A stretch of DNA of 64,000 nucleotides from Actinomadura sp. DC4 (GTDB lineage Bacteria; Actinomycetota; Actinomycetes; Streptosporangiales; Streptosporangiaceae): assembly GCF_030406325.1 (NCBI RefSeq), contig NZ_JAUEQY010000001.1, forward strand, positions 372,001 to 436,000, given 5' to 3'. Under the pieces are notes generated by a model. It made no database searches. It worked only from the letters and a program-made list of their open reading frames with translations, and was not told the origin of the DNA. Positions 51,072 through 61,262 of the stretch are shown one piece after another; position 1 is the stretch's first letter; every line of letters starts with the position of its first letter. Both the position numbers and the translations under genes were made by a program.

Positions 51072-54000
51072 TCAGTCGCCGATTCTCATCGTGGACATCG
51101 GGCGATCCGGATGAGCGACGGCTTCGCGGAGCAGCATCGTCAGTTTCGTGACCAGTGCTTCGCCGGTTTTCCGGTCATAAAGATCGGTGGCGTAGCGGAA
51201 CGAACACGCCAGCCCGTGACGGTCGTCCTCCTGCAGCAGGTCCAGGATCAGGTCGTAGGAGAACGGCGACTTCACCGCATCGAGCTTCTCGAGAGTGAGG
51301 CCCGGCATCGCGTACGTGCCGGTGACGTCGGCGTCCAGCATGACCTGGAACAGCGGACTGGCCGACGAGTCCCCGTGCGGCCACAGCCGCTCGGCGAGGA
51401 TTTCGACGGGGATGTCCTGGTTTGCGTATGCGGTGGCATCGGTGTCCCGGACACGGCGTAGCAGCTCGGTGAGGCTGGGATCACCGGAGACGTCGGTCCG
51501 CAGCACCACCACGTTGACGAAGAAGCCGACCAGGTCGTGGAGCTCGCTGAGCGTACGCATGGAGACCGGGGCACCGATCGGCACGTCCTCGCCCGCCCCC
51601 AGCCGGCTCATCAGGGCCGCCAGGGACGCCTGCATGACCATGAAGACGGTCGTGCCGGTGCGGCGGGCGAGGCCGACGATGTCGCGGTGCAGGTCCGGGT
51701 CGATCGTGAAGGGCACCGAGTCGCCGTCGAACGTCGGCCTGTCCGGGCGAGGCCGGTCGGACGGAACGGTCGCCTCCGGCGGGAGGTCCCGTAGCGCATT
51801 CGTCCAGTGGGCGAGTTGACGGGAGATCTCGCTACCAGGGTCCTCCAGTTCACCCAGGGACTCCCGCTGCCACGCCGCGAAGTCGGCGTATCGCACGGGG
51901 AGCGGCGGCCAGTCCGGCCTGTCGCCGGCGGCGCGGGCGGAATAGGCGGCCGAGAGGTCGCGCAGCAAGATCGCCATGGACGGGCCGTCGGCCGCCGTGT
52001 GGAAGATCTTGCAGAAGAGGACATGCTCGCTCTCTCCCAGTTCGAACAGAGCGGCCTGGAACGGGAGGTCGTGCGCCGGATCGAAGGCGGCGGAGTTCTG
52101 CGACCTCAGCCGGCCGTCCAGTTCTTCGGGCGAGCACCGGATGATCGGCAGCGTGTAGTCGACCACGGGGAGTAGCCGCTGATGCCGTACCCCGTTCGTC
52201 TCCGGCAGGACCGTGCGCAGTGTTCCCTGCCGTTCGACGACGTCACGAACGGCGTTTTCCAGCGCCTCGGCGTCAAGGGGGCCGGCCATCCGGATCGCGG
52301 CCGGAATGGAGGTCGGTTCGGTCCGCTCGCGCCCCGTAAGGAACCGCAACCTGTGCTGCGCCCACGACAGCGGTACGTCGTGCGGGCGAGCGCGGGACGT
52401 GAGAGGAGGTGTCGTGGCCGCATGGGCGGTTTCCAGCCGTCGCACCAGACCGGCGACAGTGGGCGCTTCGAAGACCGCACGTACCGGAAGCTCGACGCCG
52501 AGTCTCGTGCGGGCACCGCCCACCAGCTGAGCCGCGAGGAGGGACTGTCCGCCCAGTTCGAAGAAATCGTCATTGATGCCCACGTCTGCGACGTCGAGCA
52601 CGTCGGCGAACAAGGCGCACAGCGATCGTTCGAGAGACGTCCGGGCCGGCCGGCCATCACCCGGTGCCCGCTCCGGGGCCGGGAGGGCCTGGCGATCGAG
52701 TTTTCCGTTCGACGTCAACGGCAGCTCGTCCAGCCGTACGAACGCCGACGGCACCATGTGATTCGGCAGCACGCCCGACACATGTGCACGCAGGCCCGCG
52801 AAGTCGATGGGATCAGCGCCGTGGCGGGAGACCACGTAGCCGACCAACGCGGGATGGCCGGGCCGATCCTCGCGGGCGATGACGGCGGCCCGCGCCACCT
52901 GGGGATGAGCCGCCAGAACCACCTCGATCTCACCGGGCTCGATCCGGAAACCGCGAATCTTGACCTGGGAATCCGTACGCCCCAGGTATTCGAGCTGTCC
53001 GCCGGTGTTCCAGCGCGCTAGATCACCTGTGCGATACATCCGCTCACCTGCCGGTCCGTACGGATCGGCGACGAATCGCTCGGCGGTCAGTCCCGGCCGA
53101 CGAAAGTAGCCCCGCGCGAGTTGGACACCGGCGACGTACAACTCACCGGCTACCCCGACGGGAACCGGCTGCAACGCCGTGTCCAGGACATAGACCCGCG
53201 TGTTCCACAACGGCCGGCCGATCGGGACTTTTCGCCCCTGCTCGTAGTCGTGAGAGGCCAGGGAATAGTAGGTACAACCCACCGTCGCTTCAGTCGGGCC
53301 GTACTCATTGTTCACTGAGACTTCTGAGTTCCGGCGATGCCAGTCGCGCACCAGCCGCCCGTCGACCTCTTCGCCACTGACCACCAGGTCACCGGTCGGG
53401 GCGTAGTGGCGGGACTGCGAATCCAGGTAGGACAGATGGCTGGGGGTCACCTCGAGATAGGTGAGCTTCCGTCCCCCCAAGACGGTATCGAGGCCGTCGT
53501 CCAGCGTTGCCACATGCAGACAGCCGCCACTGACCAGCGTCCCGTACAACGCGGTCACGCCCAGGTCGAACGCGATCGACGTGTGCAGCAACGTCGACCC
53601 ACCCAGACTCGGGTATCTCCGCGTGACCTGCGTCAGATAGTTGACGAGACTTCGGTGCTGGACGACGACCCCTTTGGGGCGACCGGTGGAACCGGACGTG
53701 TAAATCACATACACCGGATGCTGCGGCAGAAGACGGCCGGCTCGCTCGGCACCGAGTACGTCGCCGTCGTCCAGGCGCCCCAGCGCGGCGATGGTCCGCG
53801 GATCGTCCGCGACGATGCGGGGCACCGCGTCCGGAACCTTGCTCACCGTACGGGAGTCGGTGAGGACGAGCAGCGGACGCGCGTCCTCGACGAGGTACGC
53901 GACGCGCTCTCTGGGATGATCCGGATCGATCGGAAGATAGGCGGCGCCGGCCTTGGCGATCGCCAAGAGGGTGATGACGAGGTCGGGGGAACGACCCATC

Positions 54001-57000
54001 ATGACCACGACCGTGTCCTCCGGACCGGTCCCGTGTCCGATGATGAGCCGCGCCAGCCGGTTCGCCCGCCGGTTCACCTCGGCATAGCTGAGCGTGGTCT
54101 CCTCGAAGACGATCGCGGCCGCGCTCGGGTCTCGTGCGACCTGTGCCTGGAACAACTCCGGGAGCGTCAGGTCGGGCAGCGCACGGGCCGTGTCGTTCCA
54201 CTCGGCGAGGACCTTCCGCCGTTCGCTTTCGTCCAGGACCTCCACGCGGTGCAGGGGCGTTCCCGGCGCCGTCTCCAACGCGTCCACGAGATTTCGAACG
54301 GCCGTGAGGAAGAGCGCGGAGACCGCCCGGCCATCGATCGGCGCGACGGCCTGGACGGTGACGCCGAATCCGTCGCCGACATCGTCCACGCTCACGTACA
54401 AGGGGTAGTTGGTGTGCTCGGATACCGTCAGCACCTCGACGCCGTCGATTCCGAGACCGTGCTCCTGGGACGCGACGATGCCGTGACGGTAGTTGAACAG
54501 CGAGGTGAAGAGCGGCGTCCGCGCGTCGATCCCGCTGGCCTGCCGGGCCAGCGCGAAGGGAGCGTGTTCGTGTACGAGCAGTGCGGCCAACTGCTCCTGC
54601 ATCGCCCGAACCGCTTCCACGACCGTCGCGGCACCGGTGTCGGTGCGGACGGGAAGGGTGTTGATGAACAGGCCCGGCATCCGGTCCGATCCCGCGCCGG
54701 CGTCCATCCGGCCGGACAACACAGTGCCGAAGACCACATCCCGTCGGCCGGACGTGACAGCGACCACCCGCGCCCACGCGACATGAAAGAAGGTCGCGGC
54801 GCTGACCCCCAGCCGCTGCGCCTGCTCCCGCAGACGCAACGCCGGCTTCGCGTCCAGCTCGTAGCGTTCTTCCACCGCGTTACGGCCATCGCCGTGAACA
54901 TCGGCGACGCCGAACGGGGCCGTCGGCTCCTCGACACCACGCAACAGACGGGCGAAGAACTCCCGGTGCTCCTCGCGGGGAACGCCCAGCCGCGTCTGCG
55001 CGACGAAGTCGCGGAACGGAAGCGGAGCCGGTAGCTCAGCCGCACGTCCCTCCATGAAGGCACGTATCTCGTCCATCAAGGTCGCCATGGTCGTCTGATC
55101 GCCGATCAGATGGTGTGTCTGCAGCACGGCGAGCCGGTGGCCGGTCTCCGGGTCCGTGCACGCGTGGAGGCGGAGCAGCGGCGCCCGCGAGATGTCCATG
55201 CCGGTGTCGTAGGTTGACAGCAGCCGGTTGATGAGCACGTCCCGGGTGGGCGCGCGCGGGGCTTCGGCCTCCCTCACCGTGAGCTCGACGCCGCGCTGAA
55301 CGACCTGCACGGGCTCGCGCAGCCCCTCCCACATGATCGCCGTACGCAGGACGTCATGCCGGTCGATGACCATCTGAAGACCTGCGACGAACTGGTCGAA
55401 CCGACGGCCGGCGTCGAACTCCAGAACCACCGACGAGACATAGACGTCATGACCATCGTCCGAACCCAGAAGGTGGTAGAAGAAAATGCCTTCCTGCGAC
55501 GGCGTCAGTGGATAGACGTCAGCGACGTTGGCCGCACCGCCGGGCACGCGGGCGATGATGCGATCGAGCTCGTCCTGACTCAGGTCGGCCAGGGTGATGG
55601 CATCCGGGGTGATCGCCGTGGCGTCGTCCGGGATTCGGTTCGGCGGCACAACGTGTTCGCGCCTCATCCCCTGCGTCAGGCCCGCCACCGTCGGTGAGGT
55701 GAACAGCGCCCGTACGTCGGCAGGAACTCCCCGACCGCGCAACCGCTCCACCAGCGTCACCGCCAGCAGGGAGTTACCGCCACGAGCGAAGAAGTTGTCG
55801 TCGATACCGACCCGGTCCACGCCGAGAACCTCGGCGAAAACCGCGCACAGCGTCTCCTCCCGGGAGTTCCGCGGCGCCCGGTACACCTCATCGGAGGAGT
55901 GGTCGGGCGCGGGCAGCGCCGGCCGGTCGAGCTTCCCGTTCGGATTGAGCGGCAACTCATCCAGCGACACGAATGCCGAAGGCACCATGTACTCGGGCAG
56001 CAACCCCGACAGATGGCCGCGCAGGTCGGCGATGTCGACGACAGCGCCGGCCTGAAGGGGGACCACATAACCCACCAGCCGGAGTCGTCCCGGCCGGTCC
56101 TCACGCGCCAGGACCGCGGCCCGCGCCACGGACGGGTGGGTCATCAGAACGGTCTCGATCTCACCTGGCTCGATGCGGAATCCGCGGATCTTCACCTGGA
56201 AGTCGGTGCGCCCGAGATACTGCAGAGTGCCGTCGTGGTTCCAGGTCCCGCGGTCACCGGTGCGGTACATCCGCGAGCCCGCCGGCCCGTAAGGGTCGGC
56301 GACGAATCGCTCGGCGGTCAGGCCCGGCCGGTTGAGGTAGCCCCGCGCGAGCTGGGCACCGGCGATGTACAGTTCGCCGGCCACTCCGGGCGGGACCGGC
56401 CGTAGGTTCCCGTCGAGTACGTACACCCTGTTGTTGGCCAGTGGCCGGCCGATCGGCGGGTCGGCGCATGAGGTGTCGTCCAGGAGGGCCATGGTCGAGC
56501 AGATCGTCGTCTCGGCCGGGCCGTATGCGTTGGCGAGTACGCCGCCGGTGTCATGGAGGCTCTGGGCCAGGGAACTCGACAGCACCTCTCCGCCGGAGAG
56601 CTTCACCACCCCGCTGAGGGCGTCGGGGCGGGCGCTCGCGAGTTGCGCCCACAGCGACGGAGTGGACTGGAAGACGGTCGCGCCGGACTTCCTGATCGTC
56701 TCGGCCATCGCGTCCATGTCCAGGACCGTGTCGCGGGAGACCACGATGACCTGGCCGCCGTCGAGCAAGGGCGCGAGGAGTTCGAAGTTGGAGACGTCGA
56801 ACCCGATGGCGGCCACGGCCAGCAGCCGATCGGCGGCGTCCAGCCCGAGCTGCTCGCGGGCGGTGTAGATCAGGTTGACGAGCGGACCGGCGCAGACGAC
56901 CACACCTTTCGGCCGGCCGGTGGATCCGGAGGTGTAGATCACGAACGCCGGGTTCGCGGGCGAGGGCACGGCACGGAGCTCGGCGTCGGCCACGTCCGCC

Positions 57001-58784
57001 GCGTCGGTGTGTTCCAGCTCGGCCAGGACATGCGGGGAGTCCACGACCACGAGTTCGCGCCCACCTGTCTCCCCCTGTTCGACCAATGACCGGAGAGCGG
57101 TGCTGGTGATCACCAGGGAGCGGCATGCGTCATCGAGTATGTAGCTGACGCGGGCCGCGGGGAGACCGGGATTGATCGGTACGTAGCCGCCACCGGTCTT
57201 CAGGACCGCCAGCAGGGCGACGACCAGGTCGGCCGAGCGTTCGATCGCCACTCCGACCAGGGTCTCAGGCCCCGCACCCCGCGCGATGAGGAACCGCGCC
57301 AGCCGGTTGGCTCGCCGGTTCACCTCGGCATAGCTGAGCGTGGTCTCCTCGAAGACGACCGCGGTCGCGTACGGGTCTCGTGCGACCTGCGCCTGGAACA
57401 ACTCCGGGAGCGTCGAGTCCGGCATCACGCGGGCCGTGTCGTTCCACGCGGTGAGGACCCGGTGTCTCTCCTCCTCGGTGAGCACGTCGATCCTGTCGAT
57501 CGTTGTGTGCTCATCGGAAGCGGAGAAGGATTCGAGAAAACGAGCGAACCTACGGGCGTTCTCGGCGTTGAACAGTCCGCTGTAACGATCGGCGTTCGCG
57601 CTGAACTCGACCCTGATCGCGGTGTCGGCCCAGCTGTACAGGTCCATTGAGAAATCATTGGGCGTCGCCGCCTGGAAGGGGCGAGCGCTGCAGCTGAGGC
57701 CGTCGAACAGTGTCTCGAATGGATATGTCTGTATGTTTACTATCGGACCGTACAGCTCGCCATCGGTGCCGCGCAGGCCGAAATCCCGACGCATATCCTC
57801 GTATCGATAGCGCTGGTGGCGCAACGCCCCCTTCATGGCTCGCGACGTTTCGCGGATCAGTTCGCCCACCGACATCGTTCTCGAAACGCGGACCCGCACG
57901 GGCAAGATGTTGGCCGTCATGCCGGGGATCGGCCCTCTGGCCGGCCCGACACGGCCCGTGACCGCGAGGCCGAGGACGATGTCGTCCGCGCCGGTGAGAA
58001 GATGAATGAACGCGACGGCCGCGGCGAACCCGAGAACGGGAAAGCTCGTTTTGGAGCGCCGCGCACTCTCTCTCAGGCGAGCGGCCGCATGCGAGTCGAT
58101 CTCTTCTGTCTGACGTACGAGACCGCCCCCCGTTCCCGCCCGTCCCGAACTCAACGTGACAGGGGCGGGAATATCGGCGAGAGCCGCCCGCCAGTAGTCT
58201 CTGTCGCTTTGGAAGGCCGGGGAGGTGCGATACGCCGAGTCGAGCTCGACGAGCGTACGCACCGATGCCAGCGGGCGTCCCGCATCAGGCCGTCCCGAGC
58301 GAAGCGACGCATAGATTTCGGCCAGCCGGCCGAAGACGACGACGAGACTGAAACCATCCGCGACCAGATGGTGGGCTCGCTGAAACCACAGATAATGATC
58401 TGGGCCGATCTTGAAAAGTTCTTGCTCGTGGAGGGTATCCGCATAAAGATCGAACGGCTGTTCCATCGCCGCCCGCATACGTGCGTCCGCGATGGCAGGC
58501 GAGTCCACCTCGCTGCTGAGATCACAATAGTTGAACGGATGTCCATCGGGTTTCGTGAAAAACTGTCTGACCGTTCCTTTGTCCATTGTGAAGTGGGCGC
58601 GCAGGGCATCGGACTCATCGACCACCCTGTGGTATGCCTGCCTCATCAGATCTACGTCGACGTGGCCTCGTATTTCGAGAGCCGCTCCAATATTGTATTT
58701 GGCGGCATAGGCCGTGGAATGCTGTGCGTACCAAATACCGATCTGGGCCGACGTGAGGTCAGAGGACTCGACGGTCTCGTGCAT
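51072..58784 (-). CDS. Bimodular nonribosomal peptide synthetase, C-A-T-C-A-T-C
   Basis: 2570 residues from ATG 58784. C1 has active-site AHHLVADG near 137 and an EntF-like start [12 protein letters not shown]1 has [11 protein letters not shown] near 615 and GFDVSNFE. T1 has the phosphopantetheine serine in GGNSLL near 1000. C2 has THHLIGDQ near 1222. A2 has [11 protein letters not shown] near 1695 and [10 protein letters not shown]2 has GGQSLL near 2076. C3 has FHTAADG near 2260. No epimerisation, thioesterase or reductase domain is present, and the protein ends right after C3 ([10 protein letters not shown]). Probable route: C1 joins an acyl starter or upstream peptide to residue 1, C2 adds residue 2, and C3 transfers the chain to an amine or another carrier. 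No adenylation substrates are assigned. MbtH and an exporter follow. Confidence 0.97.
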   Translation of the reverse strand: MHETVESSDLTSAQIGIWYAQHSTAYAAKYNIGAALEIRGHVDVDLMRQAYHRVVDESDALRAHFTMDKGTVRQFFTKPDGHPFNYCDLSSEVDSPAIADARMRAAMEQPFDLYADTLHEQELFKIGPDHYLWFQRAHHLVADGFSLVVVFGRLAEIYASLRSGRPDAGRPLASVRTLVELDSAYRTSPAFQSDRDYWRAALADIPAPVTLSSGRAGTGGGLVRQTEEIDSHAAARLRESARRSKTSFPVLGFAAAVAFIHLLTGADDIVLGLAVTGRVGPARGPIPGMTANILPVRVRVSRTMSVGELIRETSRAMKGALRHQRYRYEDMRRDFGLRGTDGELYGPIVNIQTYPFETLFDGLSCSARPFQAATPNDFSMDLYSWADTAIRVEFSANADRYSGLFNAENARRFARFLESFSASDEHTTIDRIDVLTEEERHRVLTAWNDTARVMPDSTLPELFQAQVARDPYATAVVFEETTLSYAEVNRRANRLARFLIARGAGPETLVGVAIERSADLVVALLAVLKTGGGYVPINPGLPAARVSYILDDACRSLVITSTALRSLVEQGETGGRELVVVDSPHVLAELEHTDAADVADAELRAVPSPANPAFVIYTSGSTGRPKGVVVCAGPLVNLIYTAREQLGLDAADRLLAVAAIGFDVSNFELLAPLLDGGQVIVVSRDTVLDMDAMAETIRKSGATVFQSTPSLWAQLASARPDALSGVVKLSGGEVLSSSLAQSLHDTGGVLANAYGPAETTICSTMALLDDTSCADPPIGRPLANNRVYVLDGNLRPVPPGVAGELYIAGAQLARGYLNRPGLTAERFVADPYGPAGSRMYRTGDRGTWNHDGTLQYLGRTDFQVKIRGFRIEPGEIETVLMTHPSVARAAVLAREDRPGRLRLVGYVVPLQAGAVVDIADLRGHLSGLLPEYMVPSAFVSLDELPLNPNGKLDRPALPAPDHSSDEVYRAPRNSREETLCAVFAEVLGVDRVGIDDNFFARGGNSLLAVTLVERLRGRGVPADVRALFTSPTVAGLTQGMRREHVVPPNRIPDDATAITPDAITLADLSQDELDRIIARVPGGAANVADVYPLTPSQEGIFFYHLLGSDDGHDVYVSSVVLEFDAGRRFDQFVAGLQMVIDRHDVLRTAIMWEGLREPVQVVQRGVELTVREAEAPRAPTRDVLINRLLSTYDTGMDISRAPLLRLHACTDPETGHRLAVLQTHHLIGDQTTMATLMDEIRAFMEGRAAELPAPLPFRDFVAQTRLGVPREEHREFFARLLRGVEEPTAPFGVADVHGDGRNAVEERYELDAKPALRLREQAQRLGVSAATFFHVAWARVVAVTSGRRDVVFGTVLSGRMDAGAGSDRMPGLFINTLPVRTDTGAATVVEAVRAMQEQLAALLVHEHAPFALARQASGIDARTPLFTSLFNYRHGIVASQEHGLGIDGVEVLTVSEHTNYPLYVSVDDVGDGFGVTVQAVAPIDGRAVSALFLTAVRNLVDALETAPGTPLHRVEVLDESERRKVLAEWNDTARALPDLTLPELFQAQVARDPSAAAIVFEETTLSYAEVNRRANRLARLIIGHGTGPEDTVVVMMGRSPDLVITLLAIAKAGAAYLPIDPDHPRERVAYLVEDARPLLVLTDSRTVSKVPDAVPRIVADDPRTIAALGRLDDGDVLGAERAGRLLPQHPVYVIYTSGSTGRPKGVVVQHRSLVNYLTQVTRRYPSLGGSTLLHTSIAFDLGVTALYGTLVSGGCLHVATLDDGLDTVLGGRKLTYLEVTPSHLSYLDSQSRHYAPTGDLVVSGEEVDGRLVRDWHRRNSEVSVNNEYGPTEATVGCTYYSLASHDYEQGRKVPIGRPLWNTRVYVLDTALQPVPVGVAGELYVAGVQLARGYFRRPGLTAERFVADPYGPAGERMYRTGDLARWNTGGQLEYLGRTDSQVKIRGFRIEPGEIEVVLAAHPQVARAAVIAREDRPGHPALVGYVVSRHGADPIDFAGLRAHVSGVLPNHMVPSAFVRLDELPLTSNGKLDRQALPAPERAPGDGRPARTSLERSLCALFADVLDVADVGINDDFFELGGQSLLAAQLVGGARTRLGVELPVRAVFEAPTVAGLVRRLETAHAATTPPLTSRARPHDVPLSWAQHRLRFLTGRERTEPTSIPAAIRMAGPLDAEALENAVRDVVERQGTLRTVLPETNGVRHQRLLPVVDYTLPIIRCSPEELDGRLRSQNSAAFDPAHDLPFQAALFELGESEHVLFCKIFHTAADGPSMAILLRDLSAAYSARAAGDRPDWPPLPVRYADFAAWQRESLGELEDPGSEISRQLAHWTNALRDLPPEATVPSDRPRPDRPTFDGDSVPFTIDPDLHRDIVGLARRTGTTVFMVMQASLAALMSRLGAGEDVPIGAPVSMRTLSELHDLVGFFVNVVVLRTDVSGDPSLTELLRRVRDTDATAYANQDIPVEILAERLWPHGDSSASPLFQVMLDADVTGTYAMPGLTLEKLDAVKSPFSYDLILDLLQEDDRHGLACSFRYATDLYDRKTGEALVTKLTMLLREAVAHPDRPMSTMRIGD
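54051..54201. repeat. Copy 2 of the near-identical C-A linker segment in the NRPS gene
   Basis: About 150 bp nearly identical to 57297-57446, including the shared block AGCGTGGTCTCCTCGAAGAC. It encodes [14 protein letters not shown] and [18 protein letters not shown] at the start of A2. Confidence 0.8.
57297..57446. repeat. Copy 1 of the near-identical C-A linker segment in the NRPS gene
   Basis: Matches 54051-54201 with only a few clustered differences. It encodes the start of A1. The identity exceeds that of the flanking C and A domains, suggesting duplication or gene conversion between modules. Confidence 0.8.
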
Positions 58785-58850
58785 CCTGGCGCCTCTTCCT
58801 CTGTATGAACAAAGCTCGATGTAGCCTTGAACGGAGGTCAAACGAGGGCG

Positions 58851-58880
58851 ATCGTAGATGCGCGTTATGTATAACGTCAA
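58851..58880 (-). promoter_or_regulatory. NRPS promoter with operator-like palindrome in the spacer
   Basis: On the minus strand: -35 TTGACG (58875-58880), 18-bp spacer, -10 TACGAT (58851-58856), about 65 bp upstream of the NRPS start codon. The inverted repeat CGTTAT/ATAACG (58863-58876, 2-bp centre) occupies the spacer and overlaps the -35, ideal for repression. It does not resemble an actinobacterial iron box. The remaining 58881-59094 is AT-rich with no gene. Confidence 0.6.
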
Positions 58881-59094
58881 ATCTCGGAGGGCTCTTTATA
58901 AAACACATTGGGCTGGCGTCTAGAATTTCACTGCCAGAACATCGGACGAACGTGCCGAGGTCAATTAGGGGCCGATTTCGGCAGGCGCGCGCATGGGAAA
59001 TCTCCGAGCTTGCAGTTCTGTTTCCGGGCGGCACAGATCATCCGGCGGGAGAGGTGTTCTCCGTCGCGGACGATCACGAGTTGTGCCGGACGGT

Positions 59095-59830
59095 CTAGCC
59101 CCCGGGTCGGCGGTCCCGCGCGCGCTCCAGGACCTTTTCGCTGGTCAACGGGCTCTTCGGGTGGTGACTGAGACACAGCGGCGTCCGTACCTTCCGCGGA
59201 GCCTCACCCTCGGCCGCGACGTAGAACTCGCCGGAACGCAGCCGCGATACGTCGGGGACGTCCCCGCCCTTGGCCTTCACCATCTCCCGTGCGGCCTCGA
59301 TCTGGATCGGGCTGTTCAGCAGGCCGTAGAACTGGGTGGCCGCATTGCCCGGAATACGGTTGTGCAGCCCCTTCGGAGCCTGGGTGGCGAACACCAGCCC
59401 GAGGCCGTACTTGCGCGCCTGTGAGGCCAGGGCGAGGGTGTTCTGCGTGCACGCCGTCATGGTCCCCGCGGGTGCGAGCGTCTGGGCCTCATCCATCACG
59501 AACAGCCCGAGCAGCGGCCGATCCCCGGCCGGGTGCTTCTTGATGTGCGCGAAGAGCGCCATCTCCAGCTGGTTGACGAAACTCTGGCGCATGTCGTCGG
59601 AGGGCAGCCCGACCAGGCTGATCACCGAGACACGTGCGCGCTTTCCGCTGGACGGGGTCAGCAGGACCGCCGGGTCCAGCGGCGTGCTGTCGCCGCCGAA
59701 CATCGGGTCGTTGTCCATCGACGCCGTGAGCGTCTGAGCCAGGCCGCCGGCGATCTTGTCGGCGCCGTCGAGCTCGCTGACGCCGTCCGGCAGGTCGGCG
59801 AGCGTGTGGGGCTCGAAAACTCGGTCTCCT
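59095..59830 (-). pseudogene. C-terminal remnant of a HerA-like ATPase
   Basis: The frame (open to about 60000) encodes the C-terminal half of a DUF87/HerA-type ATPase: RVSVISLVGLPSDDMRQSFV, Walker B LLGLFVMDEAQTLAP, ASQARKYGLGLVFATQ, GNAATQFYGLLNSPIQ and the end LCLSHHPKSPLTSEK. The N-terminal part with the P-loop is missing; upstream of about residue 60 the frame no longer resembles the family and merges into other gene fragments. Without Walker A it should be inactive. Confidence 0.75.
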
Positions 59831-60084
59831 GCCGTGAGCTGAGGTCTCACGGCGGGATCACGATCGGGGCTGGCAGCATCCCGAGATGCTGTTGACACTT
59901 CTCTATCGGTCGATCCGGGGCCTATTCGATTTGCTGACCGTGATCGTACGCTCTGATCTGTCCACGTTAGGCCGAGTTGCTCGTGCCCCGGCACGAGCAA
60001 CAGGTTCTGCGCCGGCAGGTCCAGGGTCGGACTCGATGAAATCCTGCTGTTCGGCTCTGGCCGGCCGCGCTGTCGCAGCTGTTA

Positions 60085-60495
60085 CCCCGCCCCCGTTGGG
60101 ACGAGGTCTTCCCCATCACCCCGGGAGAATCCCGCTTGGGGGCATATGTCGACCGGCCGTGCGCCCCAGGGCAGACCGGTCACGTCGATGCCCTCGGCGT
60201 CGACCGGTACGCCGGTGACGCGGACCCCCATCGAGCGGAACAGGAGGCTGGCGGATGGCCGGAGTCCTCGACCGCGACGCGGCAACCGAAATCGATCAGT
60301 ACCCGGCCGATGAGATCGAGCGACTTCGGGGCGCCGTGGTTAACGACGTCGTCCGTACGCGATCATCGACGGCCGGTTTCCCGCCGGGCGGCCATCCGTG
60401 AGCCGACCCGCCGGCTTCAGTCTCTCCCGGAACACAGCGGCCGTCGCGTACGAGCGACTGGCCGCCGATGGGTTCCTCACAGCTGCCGGTTAGGT
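60085..60495. pseudogene. Scrambled fragments of a MocR-type regulator
   Basis: Minus strand 60085-60250 encodes GVRVTGVPVDAEGIDVTGLP, typical of the aminotransferase part of MocR/GntR regulators. Plus strand about 60417-60492 encodes FSLSRNTAAVAYERLAADG then FLTA, typical of the GntR DNA-binding part, followed by a stop. The two parts lie on opposite strands and in inverted order, so this is debris from one or two genes. No intact gene is visible from 59831 to 60641. Confidence 0.5.
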
Positions 60496-60641
60496 CTGCG
60501 CGGCCACCCCAGGGCGCCCAGGGGCACGTGGACGTCCATCCGGCGAACCGATAGTGGCCCAGCAACTGATGGAGGAATTGGCCCTTACCGTTGGGTCATC
60601 GTCCCTCCTAGCGTTGGCCTCCCGAGGATGAGGAGAACGGC

Positions 60642-61259
60642 GTGACCAGTGTCGATATGTGGTTCGACCCCAAATGTCCGTGGGCGTGGATCGCCTCGCG
60701 CTGGCTGCTGGAAGTGGAGAAGGTACGAGACGTTCAGGTCCGCTTCCACGTCATGAGTCTGGCCATGCTGAACGACGGTCGCGAGGGCCTGGAGGAGCGG
60801 TACGCCAAGTGGCTGCGCGACGCGTGGGGGCCGGTCCGCGTGGCGATCGCGGCCGAGCAGAAGTACGGCGGTGAGGTGCTGCGCGGCCTGTACACCGCGC
60901 TCGGCACCCGCATCCATCACGACAGGGCGCCGATCGGCCGCGACCTGTACCTCGCCGCACTGACCGAGGCGGGGCTGCCCGCGGAGCTCGCCGACGCCGC
61001 GGACGGCACCGACCACGACGAGGCGCTGCGGGCGAGCCAGCACGCCGGTCTCGACCTGGTAGGGGAGGACCTCGGTACTCCGGCGATCCACGTGCCGGGG
61101 CCGGACGGCGAGCCCATCGCGTTCTTCGGCCCGGTGGTCAGCCCCATTCCGCGCGGCGAGGCCGCGGGGCGGCTGTGGGACGGCGTGCTCCTCGTGGCCG
61201 GCACGGACGGGTTCTTCGAGCTGAAGCGCGCCCGTACCCGCCGCCCGATCCCGGACTGA
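60642..61259 (+). CDS. DsbA-family protein of the mycothiol-linked Rv2466c type
   Basis: 205 residues from GTG 60642 (AGGAGA upstream). Thioredoxin-fold start VDMWFDPKCPWAWIASRW followed by LEVEKVRDVQVRFHVMSLAM, and a cis-Pro region LGTPAIHVPG. The family signature matches Rv2466c-like mycothiol-dependent reductases of actinobacteria. The motif is CPWA rather than CPWC, leaving a single active-site thiol (Cys12), so a monothiol or mycothiol-mixed-disulfide mechanism is likely. It is three bases upstream of a (frameshifted) MFS gene. Confidence 0.92.
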   Translation: MTSVDMWFDPKCPWAWIASRWLLEVEKVRDVQVRFHVMSLAMLNDGREGLEERYAKWLRDAWGPVRVAIAAEQKYGGEVLRGLYTALGTRIHHDRAPIGRDLYLAALTEAGLPAELADAADGTDHDEALRASQHAGLDLVGEDLGTPAIHVPGPDGEPIAFFGPVVSPIPRGEAAGRLWDGVLLVAGTDGFFELKRARTRRPIPD

Positions 61260-61262
61260 CCG

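Noticed and set aside
58785-59094. Iron box (DmdR/IdeR type) expected if the NRPS made a siderophore
   Set aside because: No TTAGGTTAGGCTAACCTAA-like 19-mer is visible; only the CGTTAT/ATAACG palindrome was found.
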